Assembly: GCA_027483005.1 (NCBI GenBank)
Contig: JAIXVN010000384.1
Location: 1-9,589, forward strand
Length of the DNA: 9,589 nucleotides
Direction: 5' to 3'
Origin: Verrucomicrobiaceae bacterium
Lineage (GTDB): Bacteria > Verrucomicrobiota > Verrucomicrobiia > Verrucomicrobiales > Akkermansiaceae
The position numbers and the translations under genes are program-made. Below, in pieces: positions 5,773 to 9,589 of the stretch (its first letter is position 1; every line of letters begins with the position of its first letter). The notes beneath the pieces were generated by a model, which saw nothing but the letters and a program-made list of their open reading frames with translations, did not search any database and had not been told where the DNA came from.

Positions 5773-7398
5773 ATGAAACTTCTCTGCATTCTCTTGGCCA
5801 GCCTCTCCAGCCACGCGGCCGCGATGGAGCACGATGTCGTGATCTACGGTGGAACCTCGGCCGCCGTGATCGCCGCCGTGCAGGTCAGGAAGATGGGCAG
5901 GTCCGTCGTCATCGTATGCCCGGAGAAGCACCTCGGCGGACTCAGCAGTGGCGGGCTTAGTTTCACCGATACCGGTGACAAGTCGGTCATCGGCGGACTC
6001 GCGCGAGACTTCTACCACCGCATCTGGCAGCACTACGACCAGCCCGGAGCCTGGGTCCAGCAGCGTAAGGAAGACTACGGCAACGTCGGCCAGGGCACGC
6101 CCGCCATGGATGGAGCCAACCGCACCATGTGGATCTTCGAACCCCACGTCGCGGAGCAGGTCTTCGAGAGTTATGTGAAGGAGTTCAACATCCCCGTCTT
6201 CCGCGATGAATGGCTCGATCGGCAGAAAGGCGTGAGGATGGATGGCACGCGGATCGTTTCCATCACGATGCAAGGTGGCAGGACCTACACCGGAAAGAGG
6301 TTCCTCGATGCCACCTACGAAGGCGACCTCATGGCGGCAGCCGGAGTCAACTACCACGTCGGCCGCGAGTCGAACTCCGTCCATGGCGAAACACACAATG
6401 GCAACCAGGTCGGCGTCCTCCATCACTCCCATCACTTCGGCGGGTTGAAATCCGGCGTCAGTCCCTATGTCATCCCCGGCGATCCCCAAAGCGGTCTCAT
6501 CGCCGGCGTCCAGCCGGAACCACCCGGCGTCCGTGGTGAAGGCGACAGAAGGATCCAGGCTTACTGCTTCCGGATGTGCCTCACCAACGATCCCGCCAAC
6601 CGGCTGCCATTTGAGAAACCCGAGGGCTACGATCCGAAGCAGTATGAACTCCTCGCCCGAGTCTTCGAGGGCGGATGGAAGGGCTTCTTCTCGAAGTTCG
6701 ATCCCATCCCCAACCACAAGACCGACACCAACAACCATGGGCCCTTCAGCTTCGACTTCATCGGGGGAAACTGGGATTATCCGGAAGCCTCGCATGAAAG
6801 ACGCCTGGAGATCATCAAGGCCCACGAGTCCTATCAAAAAGGCCTGCTCTGGTTTGTGTCCACCGATCCCCGTGTGCCGCAGGAAGTCCGCTCGAAGATG
6901 CAGGCCTGGGGCTTGCCGAAGGATGAGTTCGCCGACAACGGGAATTGGTCACGCCAGCTCTACATCCGCGAGGCGCGGCGCATGATCGGCCGTTTCGTCA
7001 TGACGGAAAACGAGCTCACGAGGAAAAAGCCAACCCCTGAGTCGGTCGGAATGGGCAGCTACACCATGGACTCCCACAACGTCCGGCGCTATGTCACGGA
7101 AACGGGCAAGGTTCAGAACGAGGGTGACATCGGGGTGAGTCTCAAGCCCTACCAGATCTCCTATGGCTCGCTCGTTCCAAGGAAAGGTCAGGCAGACAAC
7201 CTCCTTGTACCCGTCTGCCTCTCCAGCTCCCACATCGCCTACGGCAGCCTCCGCATGGAGCCCGTTTTCATGATCCTCTCGCAGAGCGCCGCCACCGCCG
7301 CCGTGCTTTCCATCGAGAAAGGCGTCAGTGTTCAGGATCTTCCCTACGTCGATCTCGAATCCCGACTGAAAGCGGAGGGTCAGGTTCTCGGAAATTGA
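5773..7398 (+). CDS. Secreted FAD-dependent oxidoreductase
   Basis: Flavoenzyme of 541 aa, of the large FAD_oxidored type often found as exported proteins in Planctomycetota and Verrucomicrobiota. Residues 1-17 form a short signal peptide (hydrophobic core 'LLCILLASL', likely cleavage after the AAA near residue 17). It has no twin arginine, and Cys5 is too early for a lipobox. The FAD fold begins at 22 with 'VVIYGGTSAAVIAAV', and 'HLGGLSSGGLSFTDTG' (53-68) follows. Near the C-terminus, starting at residue 475, 'DNLLVPVCLSSSHIAYGSLR' and a 'SQSAATAA' helix close the FAD site. The third glycine of GxGxxG is alanine here. The substrate is unknown; relatives are often annotated near polysaccharide-degradation genes, but none is present in this window. 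It is transcribed away from the lipid operon from a shared 89-bp region. No Shine-Dalgarno is visible. Confidence 0.88.
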   Translation: MKLLCILLASLSSHAAAMEHDVVIYGGTSAAVIAAVQVRKMGRSVVIVCPEKHLGGLSSGGLSFTDTGDKSVIGGLARDFYHRIWQHYDQPGAWVQQRKEDYGNVGQGTPAMDGANRTMWIFEPHVAEQVFESYVKEFNIPVFRDEWLDRQKGVRMDGTRIVSITMQGGRTYTGKRFLDATYEGDLMAAAGVNYHVGRESNSVHGETHNGNQVGVLHHSHHFGGLKSGVSPYVIPGDPQSGLIAGVQPEPPGVRGEGDRRIQAYCFRMCLTNDPANRLPFEKPEGYDPKQYELLARVFEGGWKGFFSKFDPIPNHKTDTNNHGPFSFDFIGGNWDYPEASHERRLEIIKAHESYQKGLLWFVSTDPRVPQEVRSKMQAWGLPKDEFADNGNWSRQLYIREARRMIGRFVMTENELTRKKPTPESVGMGSYTMDSHNVRRYVTETGKVQNEGDIGVSLKPYQISYGSLVPRKGQADNLLVPVCLSSSHIAYGSLRMEPVFMILSQSAATAAVLSIEKGVSVQDLPYVDLESRLKAEGQVLGN

Positions 7399-7577
7399 AA
7401 GGAACAGCCTGCGCCTGTCTGGACATGGTCACCAAGGACTTGCGGGCACCATCGCTTTCAAAATGATCAGCCGGGCACCTCCGAGGATGATGACCCGTCC
7501 TTCTCCGAGCGTCCTCGGGACAGTTGCCGCTTGTCATTCAAGGGCCTGAAAGGCACTTTCAGCCACGATCCGCCTGC
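7399..7577. other. Intergenic gap with possible promoter and leader
   Basis: These 179 bp lie between two rightward genes. I see no hairpin followed by a T run that would end the upstream transcript. A weak 5-bp hairpin, CCGAG-CGTC-CTCGG, is present around 7506-7519. A second, stronger hairpin sits just before the next start and is listed separately. No promoter could be assigned with confidence, and no small gene was found. Confidence 0.4.
7546..7562 (+). promoter_or_regulatory. Leader hairpin 15 nt before a start codon
   Basis: CTGAAAG (7546-7552), loop GCA, CTTTCAG (7556-7562): a perfect 7-bp stem. It can extend by GG/CC across a bulged C (7543-7564). It ends 15 nt before the ATG at 7578 with no T run after it. 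It could shape ribosome access to the secreted-protein gene, or could be incidental. Confidence 0.35.
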
Positions 7578-8333
7578 ATGAAACGCCTTTTCCTTCCCCT
7601 GGCCGCCGCGATGGTTGCCCACCTTCCCGCTGCCGAAGTCCCCGCCGTGTTCGCCGGCCTGCTTGAAAAGGACACACCGGTCCGCGCCCAGATCGGCATT
7701 GTGATGCCACCGCCGGAGATCGAGAAATATGTCGTCAAGGTCGAAGAGGCCGCCCGCAAGAACCCTGAGTGGTTCAAGGAGGTTTCCGCCAAGGCAAAGC
7801 CCGGTGCACCCTTGCCGTTCGATGAGAAACTCGGCATCACCAAGGAGGAATACGATGAGTATCTCAAGCTCTGGGCGGCGCGTGAATTCAAGCCCAAGGA
7901 GGATGTCGCACTTGTTCTGAGGCAGTCCGGCCCCGACCAGTGGTCAATCACCTGCACCGGGACTGCCGCGACGATCTCCACGCTGCGTTATTCGGCCAAG
8001 GAAGACGTGTTCCGCTCTCCGAACGGCGAGCTCAAACGAATCGATGACATCAACGCCGATCCTTCCAGCATCCTGGGCGCATGGACCGGACATGAATGGC
8101 GATTCGAGGAGGAGAACACCCTTGCCAAGATCAAGGAGAACATCGCCGTGGGCCAATACGCCGACAAGAAGTTCGGTCTTCTGGTTTACCGTGTGCAGGA
8201 GATTTCCAGTGAAGGAACCCGCCTGCTCGACAAGAGCCTTGTGATCCGGTTCGCCCTGGGCAAGGCGACAGCAGACCCGTCATCAGAAGCCAAGGAACCG
8301 GCCACCAAGCCAGCACCTGCGAAAAAGAGATAA
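7578..8333 (+). CDS. Secreted protein of unknown function
   Basis: I do not recognise this family. The chosen ATG gives a 251-aa protein beginning with a standard signal peptide ('KRLFLPLAAAMVAHLPAA', cleavage near residue 19). An in-frame ATG at 7524 would hide the signal peptide behind 18 polar residues and is less likely. The mature part is highly charged. Residues 40-110 contain helical, lysine/glutamate-rich stretches (for example 'KVEEAARKNPEWFKEV'). Residues 110-226 look like alternating strands ('DVALVLRQ', 'QWSITCTGTAATISTLRY', 'KKFGLLVYRVQEI', 'SLVIRFALG'). The tail (230-251) is Pro/Ala/Lys-rich. It has one cysteine after the signal and no evident catalytic motif. The AsmA-like gene starts only 3 bp after its stop, so the two are probably one operon, and it may be a periplasmic partner of that protein. 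Confidence 0.8.
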   Translation: MKRLFLPLAAAMVAHLPAAEVPAVFAGLLEKDTPVRAQIGIVMPPPEIEKYVVKVEEAARKNPEWFKEVSAKAKPGAPLPFDEKLGITKEEYDEYLKLWAAREFKPKEDVALVLRQSGPDQWSITCTGTAATISTLRYSAKEDVFRSPNGELKRIDDINADPSSILGAWTGHEWRFEEENTLAKIKENIAVGQYADKKFGLLVYRVQEISSEGTRLLDKSLVIRFALGKATADPSSEAKEPATKPAPAKKR

Positions 8334-8336
8334 GGC

Positions 8337-9589
8337 ATGAGTGCAGGAGCCCAGCAGGGAAAATCCCACTCGTGGTTCCGTCGCCGATGGTTCAGGGGGC
8401 TGTTGCTGTCAGGCTGCCTGCCCGTCGTTCTCTTCTTCCTGAGCAATCTCTGGCTGGCCCTTCCTCCCGGTCGAAACTGGGTCGCCGCAAAGATCTCCAA
8501 GCGCACCGGTTTCGATGCCGGGGTGGAAAGAGCCTCCTGGTCGCCTTGGGATGGCATCCGGATCAGCGGGCTGGTCATCCAACAGCCTCCCACCCTGAGG
8601 TCAAGGGTCCAGGAACCGCTCTTGACCGCCACCTCCGTTCAGATCTGGCCGAAGTGGACGGCCTGGCTGCAAAAGCGGATCGAGATGCATTCGATCGAGC
8701 TCGATTCGCCCAGAGCCGTCATTCCAATCGAACTGATCGCCCATCTTTCCGGCCCTCCGCCCGTCGTCCCGACGCCTCCTGTCGTGGCCGCAGCGGACCC
8801 GGCACCTGCCCCGCCCGCCGAGGGCCCTCCTCCCGTCGTCGCGGCCGCCGCTCCCGCTGCCGTCGAGCTTCCTCCTCCGCAGCCTTCCACCCAGAACACG
8901 CCATCCCCTCCCTCCGAGGCTCCTTCCATCGCCGTGCCCACCGCATGGATTCACGTGAAGCATGGCTCACTCGCCATCGTCGCGGGCAATCAGGCGCGTC
9001 CCCTTCTCGAAGCGGACCATTTCAATGCGGACCTGCCGGTTGCGGGCGGTCCCGCCTCTTCGCTTGCAACCCTGGAGTCCATCAAGGGACTGGGAAATGA
9101 AGTCATCCGTGATCTGAGGTTCCCCCTCAACTGGCAACCACCCATCCTCGAAATCGGACCCATTTCCGCCGAGGCCAGTGGCATTCCATTCCAGTTGGTG
9201 GCCAGCATCGCCATCGCCGGAAACCTCCCGATCTCCATCGACTTCAACCTTCCGCAGAAGGAATCCGCCAGGGTCACCCTCCCGAACCAACGCCTTGTCT
9301 CCGCTGCTGCGTTCCAGGCCGTTGGTCGCTTCCGGGGCTTCCTCGCCTCTCCCGCCTCCTGGCAGGGAGACTTCCTGATCGAAGGGCGCGGACTTTCCAC
9401 CAGCCAGCCGCCCCAGACCGACCTCCGCTTCGACCAGGGCATCGCTGTCTTCCTGCTTCGGGGCGGACTGTTGACCTGCACCGATGCCCGCCTCATCAGC
9501 GACGAGCTCTCCCTCCTCGGAAACGGTACGGTGCTTTCCGATAGCCGGGGAGCCGCAGTCTTGAGGATCGTGGCCCCGCCCGCCTACGC
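8337..9589 (+). CDS. AsmA-like membrane-anchored protein, 3' end outside window
   Basis: The first 417 residues of a larger protein are in the window; the frame has no stop up to the right edge. The start ATG lies 3 bp after the previous stop with AAGG just ahead. A basic N-terminus ('WFRRRWFR') leads into one membrane span (about 21-42), so the rest faces the periplasm. Residues 45-82, 'RNWVAAKISKRTGF...GIRISGLVIQ', have the pattern that opens AsmA/TamB-type lipid-transport proteins: an anchor helix, a short helix, then beta strands. A Pro/Ala-rich linker fills about 139-198. After it come repeated beta-strand stretches, such as 'GNLPISIDFNLPQ' and 'RFRGFLASPASWQGDFLIEG', consistent with a long beta-structure. 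The AsmA-like assignment rests on architecture and weak sequence pattern only. If correct, it may take part in lipid movement to the outer membrane. Confidence 0.75.
   Translation, partial: MSAGAQQGKSHSWFRRRWFRGLLLSGCLPVVLFFLSNLWLALPPGRNWVAAKISKRTGFDAGVERASWSPWDGIRISGLVIQQPPTLRSRVQEPLLTATSVQIWPKWTAWLQKRIEMHSIELDSPRAVIPIELIAHLSGPPPVVPTPPVVAAADPAPAPPAEGPPPVVAAAAPAAVELPPPQPSTQNTPSPPSEAPSIAVPTAWIHVKHGSLAIVAGNQARPLLEADHFNADLPVAGGPASSLATLESIKGLGNEVIRDLRFPLNWQPPILEIGPISAEASGIPFQLVASIAIAGNLPISIDFNLPQKESARVTLPNQRLVSAAAFQAVGRFRGFLASPASWQGDFLIEGRGLSTSQPPQTDLRFDQGIAVFLLRGGLLTCTDARLISDELSLLGNGTVLSDSRGAAVLRIVAPPAY
8751..8930 (+). repeat. Pro/Ala-rich low-complexity linker segment
   Basis: This codes for about 60 residues (139-198 of the AsmA-like protein) made mostly of Pro, Ala and Val. 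It includes repeated PPVV units (PPPVV, PPVVAAA and PPPVVAAAAP), which suggests growth by short internal duplication. It probably forms an extended spacer between the membrane-proximal part and the periplasmic beta domain. Confidence 0.7.

Noticed and set aside
5710..6837. 375-aa open frame on the minus strand opposite the secreted FAD oxidoreductase
   Set aside because: It is a shadow of the plus-strand gene: it has no recognisable domain and is rich in Val/Gly/Asp, as expected from antisense of this GC-rich coding sequence.
7440..7467. Possible promoter TTGCGG with an AATGAT-like -10 before the secreted-protein gene
   Set aside because: Three of six and four of six matches only, too weak to call, particularly in a phylum whose promoter consensus I cannot confirm.
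8372..9100. 242-aa open frame on the plus strand over the AsmA-like gene
   Set aside because: It is Arg/Ser/Pro-rich with no domain. The other plus frame starting at 8337 has a good membrane anchor, follows the previous stop by 3 bp and stays open to the window edge.

Overview
The window (about 60% GC by eye) looks like chromosomal DNA of a Verrucomicrobiota bacterium, Verrucomicrobiaceae-like. This is an inference. It rests on the secreted FAD-dependent oxidoreductase of a type common in Verrucomicrobiota and Planctomycetota, on a sigma/anti-sigma pair with no zinc-binding motif, and on the scarcity of Shine-Dalgarno sequences. No tRNA, rRNA, CRISPR array, transposase or phage gene was seen.

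Left part, minus strand (1-1121): an ECF sigma factor is followed by a membrane anti-sigma-like protein that overlaps it by 20 bp and runs off the left edge. A 116-bp gap separates them from the next block.

Centre, minus strand (5683 down to 1238): six tightly packed genes, with gaps of 21 bp or less and two ATGA stop/start overlaps. In transcription order they are a FabG-like SDR ketoreductase, acyl carrier protein 1, a multi-pass LPG_synthase_TM/flippase-like protein, a patatin-like acyl hydrolase, acyl carrier protein 2, and a cytoplasmic FAD-dependent oxidoreductase. There is no ketosynthase, acyltransferase, dehydratase or ligase. The set reads as an accessory lipid-tailoring unit: acyl chains on two carriers would be reduced or oxidised, released or transferred by the patatin, and linked to the membrane by the flippase-like protein. 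I do not recognise this as a named pathway. It is the best candidate here for an undescribed system.

An 89-bp divergent region (5684-5772) holds a perfect 10-bp inverted repeat whose arms each contain the palindrome GTCGCGAC. It may be an operator shared by the six-gene operon and the rightward gene.

Right part, plus strand (5773-9589): a secreted FAD-dependent oxidoreductase; a 179-bp gap with a small hairpin; then a secreted protein of unknown function lying 3 bp upstream of a large membrane-anchored AsmA-like protein that runs off the right edge and carries a Pro/Ala-rich linker. Most starts given here are shorter than the longest open frame. They were chosen by family alignment, signal peptides and overlap with the upstream stop codon.
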